From: Azospirillum thermophilum
GTDB lineage: Bacteria; Pseudomonadota; Alphaproteobacteria; Azospirillales; Azospirillaceae
Length of the DNA: 64,000 nt
Reading direction: 5' to 3'
Assembly: GCF_003130795.1 (NCBI RefSeq)
Contig: NZ_CP029355.1
Location: 1 to 64,000, forward strand
Shown here: piece after piece, positions 17,136-24,847 of the stretch
Layout: every line of letters begins with the position of its first letter
Numbering within the stretch: the stretch's first letter is position 1
The notes under the pieces: generated by a model
What the model saw: the letters and a program-made list of their open reading frames with translations, nothing else
Told to the model about the DNA's origin: nothing
Database searches by the model: none
Made by a program: the position numbers and the translations under genes

Positions 17136-17216
17136 TCAGTGCAGAACGACATGCGCCAGATGCGCAAGCGCCAGCACCACCCCCAGGATCGCATGGATCA
17201 GCTCGACATCGTGCAT
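17136..17216 (-). CDS. 26-residue hydrophobic His-rich peptide
   Basis: A short gene reading ATG at 17216 to TGA at 17136. The ribosome site AGGAGGT (17223-17229) is a perfect anti-16S match at 6 bases from the ATG, and an intrinsic terminator follows, so this looks like a real mini-transcription unit. The peptide begins MHDVELIHAILGVVLALAHL and has one membrane-spanning helix with five histidines along it. Such peptides can be type I toxins or small subunits of membrane complexes; neither is shown. It lies beside hicAB on the opposite strand. The 16 bases covering its start (CATCGTGCATGTCGAT) are repeated at 17047-17062. Confidence 0.6.
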   Translation of the reverse strand: MHDVELIHAILGVVLALAHLAHVVLH

Positions 17217-17417
17217 GTCGATACCTCCTGCGAGATCCAGCCCGTCACCGTAACGGGCCTGGGCGCCACTGTAACTGGCCCGCCCCACCCCCCTCAATCC
17301 CCTTTGCATCCCCTTTGGTTTTTTTCCGCGCTACGGGAAATTTCCCATGGTTCGGCGGATGGCCGCAGCGTCGCTGGCCACACCGCACTTTATACACACT
17401 TGCGCACACTCTCTCGA

Positions 17418-17452
17418 TTGACGCGCTCCGCGTTAGTGTGTATATATACACA
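17418..17452 (+). promoter_or_regulatory. hicAB promoter with overlapping operator
   Basis: TTGACG (17418-17423) and TATATA (17441-17446) are spaced by 17 bases, a good sigma-70 promoter. The perfect 16-bp palindrome TGTGTATATATACACA (17437-17452) covers the -10 box. HicB proteins with a C-terminal ribbon-helix-helix repress their own operon through such sites. The hicA start follows 22 bases downstream. Confidence 0.75.
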
Positions 17453-17473
17453 TATAAACCACGGAGCGGAGGA

Positions 17474-17677
17474 ATGGGCAAAACGACGATGAGCAGCCGG
17501 GAGGTGATCGCCCTCCTCCAAGCCGACGGATGGCGCGAAGTCGCCCAGACAGGCTCCCACAAGCAGTTCAAACACCCCAGCAAGACAGGCCGCGTCACAG
17601 TCCCCAGCCCGGTCCGAGACCTCCCACCCGGAACCCTCAAGTCGATCGAACGACAGTCCGGTGTGAAGCTTCGGTAA
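17474..17677 (+). CDS. hicA: HicA mRNA interferase toxin
   Basis: A 67-residue protein with the double-stranded RNA-binding-like HicA fold: SSREVIALLQADGWREVAQTG, then SHKQFKHP with the catalytic His in the G-S-H motif, and VTVPSPVRDLPPGTLKSIERQSG. Longer upstream frames are not part of the gene. GGAG lies 7 bases before the ATG. It cleaves mRNA when free of HicB. It is the first gene of the operon, 60 bases before hicB, the usual order. Confidence 0.9.
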   Translation: MGKTTMSSREVIALLQADGWREVAQTGSHKQFKHPSKTGRVTVPSPVRDLPPGTLKSIERQSGVKLR

Positions 17678-17737
17678 GGTCCTACCCCGCCCCGCCAGGG
17701 GCGGGCCCCCTCCCCCAGACATGCACCAGAGGTCCCC

Positions 17738-18139
17738 ATGGTTGCCGCCTACTATCCGCTGATCCTCGAGCGCACCGCCGATGGCCTGCACGGATCCTTC
17801 CCGGACGTGCCGGGCTGCATCGCCTTCGGCGCCAGCAAAGCCGAGCTGGTCGCCAACGCCGAGGCCGCCCTCGCCCTCCACTTCGCCGGCATCGTCGAGG
17901 ACGGCGACCCCATCCCCGCTCCGTCCGACCTCGACGCCGCCGCGGCCGATCCCGAGGTCGCGGAGGCCGGCCGCCTGCTGGTCCGTGCCGAGCTGCCGGG
18001 CAAGGCGGTGCGGATCAACGTCACGCTCGAGGAGGGATTGCTCGCGGCGATCGACGCCGAGGCCCGCCGCCGCGACACCTCGCGATCCGGCTTCCTCGCC
18101 GCCGCCGCCCGGCGCGAGCTCGCCCAGGCTCGGCAGTAA
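17738..18139 (+). CDS. hicB: HicB antitoxin
   Basis: A 133-residue antitoxin. The N-terminal part YYPLILERTADGLHGSFPDV with PGCIAFGASKAELVANAEAA is the partly degraded RNase H-like fold that caps HicA. The C-terminal RINVTLEEGLLAAIDAEARR with SRSGFLAAAARREL is a ribbon-helix-helix DNA-binding domain, which should recognise the palindrome at 17437. Length and order are normal for the family. Confidence 0.9.
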   Translation: MVAAYYPLILERTADGLHGSFPDVPGCIAFGASKAELVANAEAALALHFAGIVEDGDPIPAPSDLDAAAADPEVAEAGRLLVRAELPGKAVRINVTLEEGLLAAIDAEARRRDTSRSGFLAAAARRELAQARQ

Positions 18140-18239
18140 CAGCACCACTCGCCTCCAACGATTAGGCGCGCACTATGCCGTAAGCCACCCAATACACGCG
18201 CTGGGCAACGCCGGCCCGGTAGCCCGCCCCGTGCCGCCG

Positions 18240-18368
18240 ATGCCGGGAGTGCCCTGGCTGGCCGTGGTGCTACACCCGACCTTGCATGCGTTCCCGGATG
18301 GGGCGCACTGGCTGGGCGATTTCGAACGCTGCGTCGGCTGGGCCTGGATCGAGCGGGTGGCGGACTGA
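18240..18368 (+). pseudogene. Possible C-terminal gene fragment
   Basis: The frame MPGVPWLAVVLHPTLHAFPD followed by GAHWLGDFERCVGWAWIERV reads like the end of a real protein, with well-spaced aromatic residues. Its in-frame upstream sequence runs into the hicB end without a start or ribosome site. It overlaps the tail of the minus-strand frame at 18270. No family was recognised. Treat as remnant of plasmid or phage sequence, low confidence. Confidence 0.25.
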
Positions 18369-18563
18369 TGGCGCGGCCGCGGACGCCACGACGGCGCCAA
18401 GCCGCTCGAGCACCCGCGCCAGCTCATCAGCCAGCTCATCCAGCAGATCGCCGCTCCACTCCAGGGCAGAGGGGGATGGCCGCAGACCGGCTGCCAGCAG
18501 CACCTTGGTCAGCTCTGCGGGGGCGTCCGGGGGCAGGGTTACGCGCACAGGCGGCAAGGTCAT
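18270..18563 (-). CDS. Hypothetical protein (97 aa)
   Basis: It begins MTLPPVRVTLPPDAPAELTK and has a convincing amphipathic stretch, SGDLLDELADELARVLERLG, in the first 65 residues. The rest is antisense to another candidate frame and less protein-like, so the true end may be earlier or the gene may be disrupted. The ATG overlaps the stop of the upstream frame at 18560 (ATGA), indicating a two-gene operon. No function recognised. Confidence 0.4.
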   Translation of the reverse strand: MTLPPVRVTLPPDAPAELTKVLLAAGLRPSPSALEWSGDLLDELADELARVLERLGAVVASAAAPSVRHPLDPGPADAAFEIAQPVRPIRERMQGRV

Positions 18564-18745
18564 GGCTCCATCGCGGTCAGACCAGCGGTGCCGGCGAGAT
18601 GCGCGAGCTGGGCTCGCTCCTGCGGCGTCTGATCGGGCAGCAGCTCCAACAGCCGCAGTGCCGCTTGTTGCCGGGCCGCCGGCCCGGTCGGCGCTATGCC
18701 CCAGACCTCCCCCGCCCTGGCGTCATCAGGAAGAGGCGCACACAC
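18560..18745 (-). pseudogene. Hypothetical gene, 5' end lost to a Tn3-type repeat
   Basis: The remaining part, DDARAGEVWGIAPTGPAARQ and then LRLLELLPDQTPQERAQLAH, reads like a real small protein and is coupled to the next gene by an ATGA overlap. An open frame continues up to an ATG at 18808, but those first residues are encoded by the transposon repeat at 18746-18783, so the native start is gone. Function unknown. Confidence 0.4.
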
Positions 18746-18996
18746 GGGGTGACGCCATAGGACGGACGAGAAACTACGGTAAGGAGACAAATCCGAAACA
18801 TAGGGCATGAGGGATCAATGAGAGATCCCTGGAATATCCCTGAAAGCCGCAGAAATCCTGGATTTCACGCAGATCCAGTTCCGTTGAATCGATGATGCCC
18901 GTTTTTTTTGGATCCATTGGGTTCTGGCCAGAAGACGAGAAAATTCAACGACCTGCTGCTTAGCGTATAATCCCGTCCGTCCTATGGAGTGGCCCC
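18746..18996. mobile_element. Tn3-derived miniature inverted-repeat element (TIME-like)
   Basis: Two 38-bp Tn3-type repeats face outward: 18746-18783 (GGGGTGACGCCATAGGACGG...) and 18959-18996 on the minus strand (GGGGCCACTCCATAGGACGG...). They agree at about 30 of 38 positions. The 175 bases between carry no gene, only the subterminal motif GACAAATCCGAAACAT and short hairpins such as GGGATC/GATCCC. Size and layout match Tn3-derived miniature elements that a helper TnpA can mobilise. The 5-bp flanks (CACAC, GGTGC) differ, so there is no target duplication. Confidence 0.7.
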
Positions 18997-19398
18997 GGTG
19001 CTGTCCACCAGCAGGTGGACGGGCCCGCCGATCGACCGTTGGGCTTGCGGTGGCGTTACCGTCCTGGCGCGCCGGGCGATGGTGGAGTGGTCGGGTACCG
19101 GCAGATCCAGCCCGAGAAGCCGAAGGACGGAGCCGATCAAGCCTTCGGTCTGGCGCAGCGCCAAACGGAAGACGGCGCGGAGCATCAGGGCCGTCGTAAT
19201 CGCGAGGTCGGAGTAGCTGGGCTGTCCACCCGGCGTGGTTCGCGGCGCCGCCTTCCACTGTGCGATGGCCTCGTCAGTGACCCAAACCGTCAGGCTGCCG
19301 CGCTGGCGCAGGGCGGCATCGTACTCGGCCCAGTTGAGAACGCGCCGCTTCGGCCTTGGGATGTGGTGACGGCGACCGGCGTTCGCTTTATGCGGCAT
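18997..19398 (-). pseudogene. IS5-family transposase, 3'-truncated
   Basis: The N-terminal 134 residues are intact from ATG 19398: MPHKANAGRRHHIPRPKRRV, SLTVWVTDEAIAQWKAAPRT, SYSDLAITTALMLRAVFRLA and VHLLVDSTG. The last residues match the first catalytic Asp region of IS5/IS1031-type transposases. The frame then runs into the Tn3-type repeat at 18996 and stops, so the catalytic domain is lost. A related broken copy lies at 30874. The IS upstream end is probably near 19474, where GTGCAACACGGTGCC parallels the other copy. Confidence 0.8.
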
Positions 19399-19762
19399 GG
19401 CAGCAGACCAGTGGGGCAGTGAGGCCTCCGCCTACGACATCGCCCATATCCGTGCAACACGGTGCCTGGGGCCTCTCATTTGGCGTTTTCAAAACCGGTG
19501 CGGACGCCTCATTCGGACGGGGTGCCACATCTTGCACCGGTTGTAAGGCGCCGCTGGGTTTCTTTGGGCCGGCTCTCCGGCGCACACCCCAATCCTTGCG
19601 GCCACCGCATTCGTTAAACCACATCGCCCGCCCTTGGTGGTGGGTCAGACCAGCTGTGTCCGTCAACCGATGCTTCGTCCAGGCGCGCTCGATTGTGGGC
19701 AACGTTTCCGATAGCTTGGGGATATCCCTGCCGCCGTGAAATAGCGGTGAATACGGACTGTG

Positions 19763-20383
19763 TCAGCCACCTCCCTGCTCCAGCCTCGTCAGCGCGCGGG
19801 CCAGTTCGGAGGCGTTGCTCATGCCCATCTTTTCCAATACGCGGGCGCGGTGGGTCTCCACCGTACGGATCCCGATGTCCAACTGGCGGGCGATGGTCTT
19901 GTTGGGGAGACCTTGGGCGACCAGCTCCATCACCTCGCGCTCGCGCGGGGTGAGCAGGGTCATCCGGTGACGGATCTCCGCCGCCTCGACGCCAGCCTGC
20001 CGTTCTATCCGGTCGCGTTCGCAGGCTTCGCGCACCCGCTCGATGAGCAGGTCCTCATCGAACGGCTTCTGCAGGAAGTCCACGGCGCCGGCCCGGAAGG
20101 CACGGACGGCGGCGGGAACGTCGCCATGCCCGGTGATGACGATCACCGGAAGGCTCAAGCCGCGTCGGATCATCTCCTGCTGCAGCGTCAGTCCGTCCAT
20201 GCCGGGCATGCGGATGTCAATCACAGCGCAGCCCGGCTGGTCGGGATCGGCGGCGGCCAGGAACTCGGCGGCCGAGGCGCAGGGGCGGACGATCAGCCCG
20301 GCCAGCTCCAGGTGCAGCGCCAGCGCGTCGCGGACGGCCTCGTCGTCGTCGACGATGAAGATGACAGGAACGTCAGGATTCAT
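19763..20383 (-). CDS. FixJ/NarL-type response regulator
   Basis: A 206-residue two-domain regulator. The receiver domain has the acidic pair in FIVDDDEAVRDAL, the phosphoacceptor Asp56 in VIDIRMPGMDG and the Lys in VDFLQKPFDED. The C-terminal LuxR-type helix-turn-helix reads LTPREREVMELVAQGLPNKT and IRTVETHRARVLEKMG. This is the FixJ subgroup. Its start lies inside the last codons of the kinase gene (11-base overlap), so the two form a coupled pair. Targets are not known; the divergent stress-protein and mrp genes are candidates. Confidence 0.92.
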   Translation of the reverse strand: MNPDVPVIFIVDDDEAVRDALALHLELAGLIVRPCASAAEFLAAADPDQPGCAVIDIRMPGMDGLTLQQEMIRRGLSLPVIVITGHGDVPAAVRAFRAGAVDFLQKPFDEDLLIERVREACERDRIERQAGVEAAEIRHRMTLLTPREREVMELVAQGLPNKTIARQLDIGIRTVETHRARVLEKMGMSNASELARALTRLEQGGG

Positions 20384-21986
20384 CGGAATCGGCCCCGGCT
20401 CCGTGGATGGGGATGGTGAAGCGGAACACCGTCTCGCCGTGGGGCAGGCGCTCGCTGGTCAGGGTGCCGCCGTGGCCCTCGACGATGCTGCGGGCAATGG
20501 ACAGGCCTAGACCCATGCCGGTGGCCTTGGTGGTGACGAAGGGCGCGAACAGGTTGCGCTCGACGACGCCGGCCAGCCCCGGCCCGCTGTCGCGCACGCC
20601 GACCGCCACGAAACCCGCCTCGGCCGCGGGGTGGGCGAAGACGACGATGCGGCGCCGGCGGGGATCGGGGGCGTCCATCGCTTCCGCGGCGTTGCGCACG
20701 AGGTTGAGGATCACCTGCTGCAGTTGCACCGCGTCGCCGCTAACAGCGGGCAGGCCGGGCGCCACCTCGGCCTGGATGGACACGGAATGCTGCCCGGCGA
20801 GAGGAGCGGCCAGCGCCAGGCAATCGGCGACCAGCGCGCCGACCGACAGCGGTGCGGGGTCGCTGCGCCCCTTGCGCACGAAGTCGCGCAGGCTGCGGAT
20901 CACCCGGTCGGCCCGCTCGGCCTGGGCCACGGTCTTGTCGAGGATCTTGCTCAGGCGGGGCGATGCCTGCTCGAGCTTGGCGATCTTGCGGGCGGCACGG
21001 GCGTAGCTCATGGCAGCCGACAGCGGCTGGTTCAGTTCGTGCGCGAGGGCCGCGGCCATCTCGCCGGCCTCGGTCAGGCGCGACGCGCGGGCGAGGTCCG
21101 ACTGGCGCTCGCGGATCGCCGCCTCGACCCGGCGGCGCTCGCTGACCACGGCGCCCAGCAGCAGCGCGGTGACCGCCAGCGTCAACATGAGAAGCTGGAA
21201 ATGGGTGGTCCTGGCGGTCTCCACCCCGGTCGCCTGAATAGCGACGATCAGCCCGGCCTGGGTGGCGGCCGAGGCGAGCGCCGCCCCCGCCAGCCCGTGC
21301 CTTACAGCCACCGCCACCGCTGGCAGGAACAGCAGGTAGAAGTGTTCGTACTGGACCGAGGCGAGCGGTCCGAAATCCAACCACAGCGTGACGCCGATGA
21401 GCAGCCCGTACGCCGCCAGCTCGGCCGCCCCTTTCCAGGACGCGTGGGGCGCCGTCCCGCGCAGGGCGACCAGCACGACGGGCGTCAGCACGGTGATGCC
21501 GATGACCTCCCCAACCCAGTACCGCAGAAGGGCCCAGGCGAAACCCGACCAGGGGAACAGGCCGACCAGCGTGTGGAGGGCGATGTACCCCGTCCCCACC
21601 GCCAGCGGCGTCACTGCCGCGCCGACGAGCAGCAGCACGATGTCGCGCAATTTGGAAAGGCGGGGGTCGAGGCCGAGCCGCCGACGCAGCGCCCAGGCCG
21701 CCCCGCCGTAGCCGGCAGCGAGGATGCCGTTCGCCACCGCCGTCACCCACAGGGCGACGGGTAGGTCGCGCACCATCAGGTCGGCCACCATCAACCCCAG
21801 CCACACCAGCGGCACGGCGCGTACGCCGACGACGATCAGCATCCCCATCATCAGCCCGGCGGGGGGATTCCATGGGGTGATGTTGAGCGGCGCAACCTCG
21901 TGGATGAAGCTGACCCAGTCCAGGGCCAGGTGAGCGGCCAGATAGGCCGGCACGAGGACCATGCGGCCGCGGAGATCCTTCGGCAT
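20373..21986 (-). CDS. Membrane sensor histidine kinase (MASE1-like + HisKA)
   Basis: About 537 residues from ATG 21986 (MPKDLRGRMVLVPAYLAAHL); upstream frame extension lacks a ribosome site. The first 290 residues hold about eight membrane helices and resemble the MASE1 integral-membrane sensor. Then come the H-box ALAHELNQPLSAAMSYARA, the N-box LNLVRNAAEAM, the G1 box VRDSGPGL and G2 TGMGLGLSIARSI. It phosphorylates the FixJ-like partner whose gene overlaps it. Unlike FixL it shows no haem PAS domain, so an oxygen signal cannot be assumed. Confidence 0.9.
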   Translation of the reverse strand: MPKDLRGRMVLVPAYLAAHLALDWVSFIHEVAPLNITPWNPPAGLMMGMLIVVGVRAVPLVWLGLMVADLMVRDLPVALWVTAVANGILAAGYGGAAWALRRRLGLDPRLSKLRDIVLLLVGAAVTPLAVGTGYIALHTLVGLFPWSGFAWALLRYWVGEVIGITVLTPVVLVALRGTAPHASWKGAAELAAYGLLIGVTLWLDFGPLASVQYEHFYLLFLPAVAVAVRHGLAGAALASAATQAGLIVAIQATGVETARTTHFQLLMLTLAVTALLLGAVVSERRRVEAAIRERQSDLARASRLTEAGEMAAALAHELNQPLSAAMSYARAARKIAKLEQASPRLSKILDKTVAQAERADRVIRSLRDFVRKGRSDPAPLSVGALVADCLALAAPLAGQHSVSIQAEVAPGLPAVSGDAVQLQQVILNLVRNAAEAMDAPDPRRRRIVVFAHPAAEAGFVAVGVRDSGPGLAGVVERNLFAPFVTTKATGMGLGLSIARSIVEGHGGTLTSERLPHGETVFRFTIPIHGAGADSDES

Positions 21987-22153
21987 GTCCTCCCGTCCGA
22001 TCGATGTCGTGCGCCTGCCCGTAACGATAGGGACGGCCGGGCGCGATGCAATCCGTATTAGCCGGCATAGACAGGGCCAGCGGCTGTTTCCGATCATGTC
22101 CCGGACAGGAAAGCCCGAATACAGCACGCCCGTTTGGGGCGGGGAGTACAGCT

Positions 22154-23008
22154 ATGACAACCCTTCGACGAATCCTGCTGGCCACCGACCTCGAACCGAA
22201 ATCGGATCGGGCGATGGAGCGCGCGGTGCAGCTTGCCCGCCAGTCCGGTGCCGAGTTGGCCGCCCTGCACGTCGTCCACGACGGGGAGGGGCCGTACGCC
22301 CATTTGCCGCTCCACCATATCGAGGCGGAACTGCATCGCCACCTGGTCGCGGTTCCGGGTGGCGACGGTGTCTCGACGCGGGCGGTCGCCGTGCGGGGCG
22401 CTGCGGTGGAGCCGCAGGTCGCCGACTATGCCGGGCTGTGGCGGCCCGATCTGGTCGTGACAGGCGTCCACGCGCGCGATCACTTGGCGGACCTGTTCCT
22501 GGCGCCCACCATCGAGCGAATCGCCGTCGCCAACGAAACCCCCGTGCTGATCGTGCGCGACAAGCCGCTCCGCCCCTACGCCCGTGCCCTGGTTCCGGTC
22601 GATTTCTCTGAACGGTCGCGCGCTGCGGTGGAGGTCGCGTGCCGGCTGGTGATCGGCGGCAGCCTCCATCTGCTGCATGTTCTGGACCTGCCGTCGGCCA
22701 CCCGCTCTCCGGTGGGGCTGCATGGGGTCGGAGAATCCATTCACGAGTTCGCTGAGGAGTTCGGCGCACTCCTTAAGGGAGTGGCTTTCGGCGATGCCGC
22801 CGTCACCCGCGAGGTGCGGATCGGGCCCCCCGTTCCGGAGATTGTCCGGACAGCGCGGCACGGGCGCTACGATCTGGTGGTGATGGGATCGGCGCGGCAC
22901 GACGGCCTCATGCGCGCTCTCCTTGGCAGCGTTACCCAGGACGTGCTCGCGGAGATGCCCTGCGATGTCCTGATGGCAGGCGATCCGGTCGGCGATCATC
23001 AACAATGA
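22154..23008 (+). CDS. Tandem universal stress protein
   Basis: A 284-residue protein made of two UspA domains. Domain 1 starts TTLRRILLATDLEPKSDRAM and ends NETPVLIVRDK; domain 2 starts YARALVPVDFSERSRAAVEV and ends in VVMGSARHDGLMRALLGSVT, the ATP-binding G-2x-G-9x-G(S/T)-like loop. GGGGAG lies 7 bases before ATG 22154. It diverges from the kinase gene and overlaps the start region of the next stress-protein frame. USPs of this type accompany stress or low-oxygen regulons; the role here is inferred. Confidence 0.88.
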   Translation: MTTLRRILLATDLEPKSDRAMERAVQLARQSGAELAALHVVHDGEGPYAHLPLHHIEAELHRHLVAVPGGDGVSTRAVAVRGAAVEPQVADYAGLWRPDLVVTGVHARDHLADLFLAPTIERIAVANETPVLIVRDKPLRPYARALVPVDFSERSRAAVEVACRLVIGGSLHLLHVLDLPSATRSPVGLHGVGESIHEFAEEFGALLKGVAFGDAAVTREVRIGPPVPEIVRTARHGRYDLVVMGSARHDGLMRALLGSVTQDVLAEMPCDVLMAGDPVGDHQQ

Positions 23009-23202
23009 GGGGCAGGGCCATGCGTTCGCATGCACCCGGATGTCCGGGCCGCGGCTTGCTGCTCGGTTCCGGGCTCCGCATTCCCGGTGCTGTGGGAGAA
23101 GAGATGCGCCCCCAGCCCCTTGGACGTTCCTGGTTCCATCCCAGTTTGCTTCCGTCACGGCCACCCGCTTCAGCCGCGGGTAGAAACACCGGAGATGACC
23201 CG

Positions 23203-24255
23203 ATGGACATGGATCGTGAACCATGGCCGCCAGGAAGGCGCAGGGAGAATACACAGTCCGGGGACAACGTCGTGCCGCTTCGGCCTGAGTCCGGGACGGA
23301 CGCACTCGCCCCGCGTCCGACTGCGCGGCGGGCACCGGAAGGTGTCCCCGGCACGGCCGGTCAGCCAAGCTGGTCCGAAGGACCACCCCACAGGATCCTG
23401 CTGGCAACCGACCTCAGCTTCCGCTGTGAACGCGCGCTGGAGCGGGCAGCGTCGTTGTCCGCCCAGTGGCAGTCGGAACTCGTGGTGTTGCACGTGCTCG
23501 ACACGCCCACCTCCAGTCTTCCGGAGGCTAACTGCCGGCCGTCATGGCCTCCCGTCGAGCCGCGCAGCCTTGCCTGGAAGCGACTGCTCGCCGACGTCGG
23601 CGCCGTCACCAAACAGGCCACCCTGCTGATCCAGGAGGGCGATCCGGCCGAAGCGATCGTGCACACGGTGGAAACGGAGCATTGCGGCCTGATCGTGCTC
23701 GGCATCACTCGGGATGCCGTTCTCGAACGCATATTCCTGGACAGGACCACAGACCGCCTGCTGCGCCGCTCCCGCGTGCCCCTCCTCATCGTGAAGGAGC
23801 GCTCATGGAGGCCGTATCGCGACATCGTCGTCGCCACGGACTTCTCCGACGCGTCGTGCGAGGCGCTGGAAGTTGCGGCTCGCCTGTTTCCCGGGCAGGC
23901 GCCCACGGTCTTCCACGCCTACGAGGCCCCGTTCTCCGGGCTGGCCGCAGATCCGCGCGCGTGCCGGCGGGACTATCGGGACATCGCCATGCAACAATGC
24001 CGAGCCTTCCTCGCGAGGGTACGGCGGCCGGCCGCTTGGCGGCCAGAACGCGTCGTGGTCGAAAATGGATCGCCGGATTTGCTCTTGCGGAATTACGTCC
24101 GCGATTTAGACGTGGATCTGGTGGTCCTCGGCATGCACAGGCGCAATGCCATTCTTGAACTGATTGCCGGCAGTATCGCCAAGACGATCATGGACGATGT
24201 GCCGTGCGATGTTCTGGTCATCCAGGAGCGGTCGGATGTCCATGCAAGAACCTGA
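23203..24255 (+). CDS. Second tandem universal stress protein
   Basis: About 350 residues from ATG 23203 (MDMDREPWPPG, with GGAG upstream); a longer frame opens at 23005, overlapping the previous stop, and could be used instead. A 60-residue low-complexity leader precedes two UspA domains: HRILLATDLSFRCERALERA with IVLGITRDAVLERIFLDRTT, and YRDIVVATDFSDASCEALEV with LVVLGMHRRNAILELIAGSI. It is the second of two adjacent stress proteins and precedes a PTS EIIA-like gene and the mrp operon. Confidence 0.82.
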   Translation: MDMDREPWPPGRRRENTQSGDNVVPLRPESGTDALAPRPTARRAPEGVPGTAGQPSWSEGPPHRILLATDLSFRCERALERAASLSAQWQSELVVLHVLDTPTSSLPEANCRPSWPPVEPRSLAWKRLLADVGAVTKQATLLIQEGDPAEAIVHTVETEHCGLIVLGITRDAVLERIFLDRTTDRLLRRSRVPLLIVKERSWRPYRDIVVATDFSDASCEALEVAARLFPGQAPTVFHAYEAPFSGLAADPRACRRDYRDIAMQQCRAFLARVRRPAAWRPERVVVENGSPDLLLRNYVRDLDVDLVVLGMHRRNAILELIAGSIAKTIMDDVPCDVLVIQERSDVHART

Positions 24256-24309
24256 AATTGGAGGCCACCCAATGGAAACCGCAGACAGTCCACCATGATG
24301 GAGACGGGG

Positions 24310-24798
24310 ATGAGCATCGCGGAGTTGTTATCGGCGCCCAACGTCATTCTCGATGCCGAGCCGACCAACAAGGCGGCCCTGCTCGACTTTCTTGCGGCGG
24401 AGGCCGGGCAGCGGCTCGGACTTCCCAAGCCGGAGGTCCTCGGCGCGCTTGAGGCGCGCGAGAAGCTCGGCTCCACCGCGCTCGGCCGGGGAGTCGCGCT
24501 CCCCCACGCCGAGATCCGCGATGCCCAAGCCCCCCTCCTCCTGTTCGCTCGGCTCCGCCGCGCCGTCAACTTCGAGGCCCGCGACGAGGAGCCGGTCGAT
24601 CTCGTTTTCCTGGTGCTTTGGCCCGCCGCGGCCCGCAAGGGCCTGCTGCCCGCCATGTCGGACATCTGCCGTGCCCTGCGCGAGCCGCAGACGCTGCGCT
24701 GGCTGCGCGCCGCGGAGACGCCTGAGGATGTGGTCCGGCTCGTGCTTCAGGCAGTCCCTCCCGAAGCGGCGCGGGACGAAGCGCCGCGCGGGGAATGA
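24310..24798 (+). CDS. PTS EIIA (PtsN/fructose-type) domain protein
   Basis: A single EIIA domain of 162 residues: MSIAELLSAPNVILDAEPTN, then ALGRGVALPHAEIRDA with the phosphorylatable His66, and DLVFLVLWPAAARKGLLPAM. ATG 24310 follows GGAG at 6 bases; ATGs at 24295 and 24298 are alternatives. PtsN-type EIIA proteins are regulators of potassium and stress functions rather than sugar carriers. Placement just before a cation/proton antiporter operon is suggestive of control over ion homeostasis, but this is inference. Confidence 0.85.
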   Translation: MSIAELLSAPNVILDAEPTNKAALLDFLAAEAGQRLGLPKPEVLGALEAREKLGSTALGRGVALPHAEIRDAQAPLLLFARLRRAVNFEARDEEPVDLVFLVLWPAAARKGLLPAMSDICRALREPQTLRWLRAAETPEDVVRLVLQAVPPEAARDEAPRGE

Positions 24799-24847
24799 CC
24801 GCCGCCGACCACCGCGCCTCCGCAAAGACGATCACGTGTAGAAACGC

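Noticed and set aside
23005..23202. Longer N-terminus of the second universal stress protein
   Set aside because: The frame is open and overlaps the previous stop, but the added residues are Arg/Gly/Pro-rich and the ATG at 23203 has a better ribosome site; left as an alternative.
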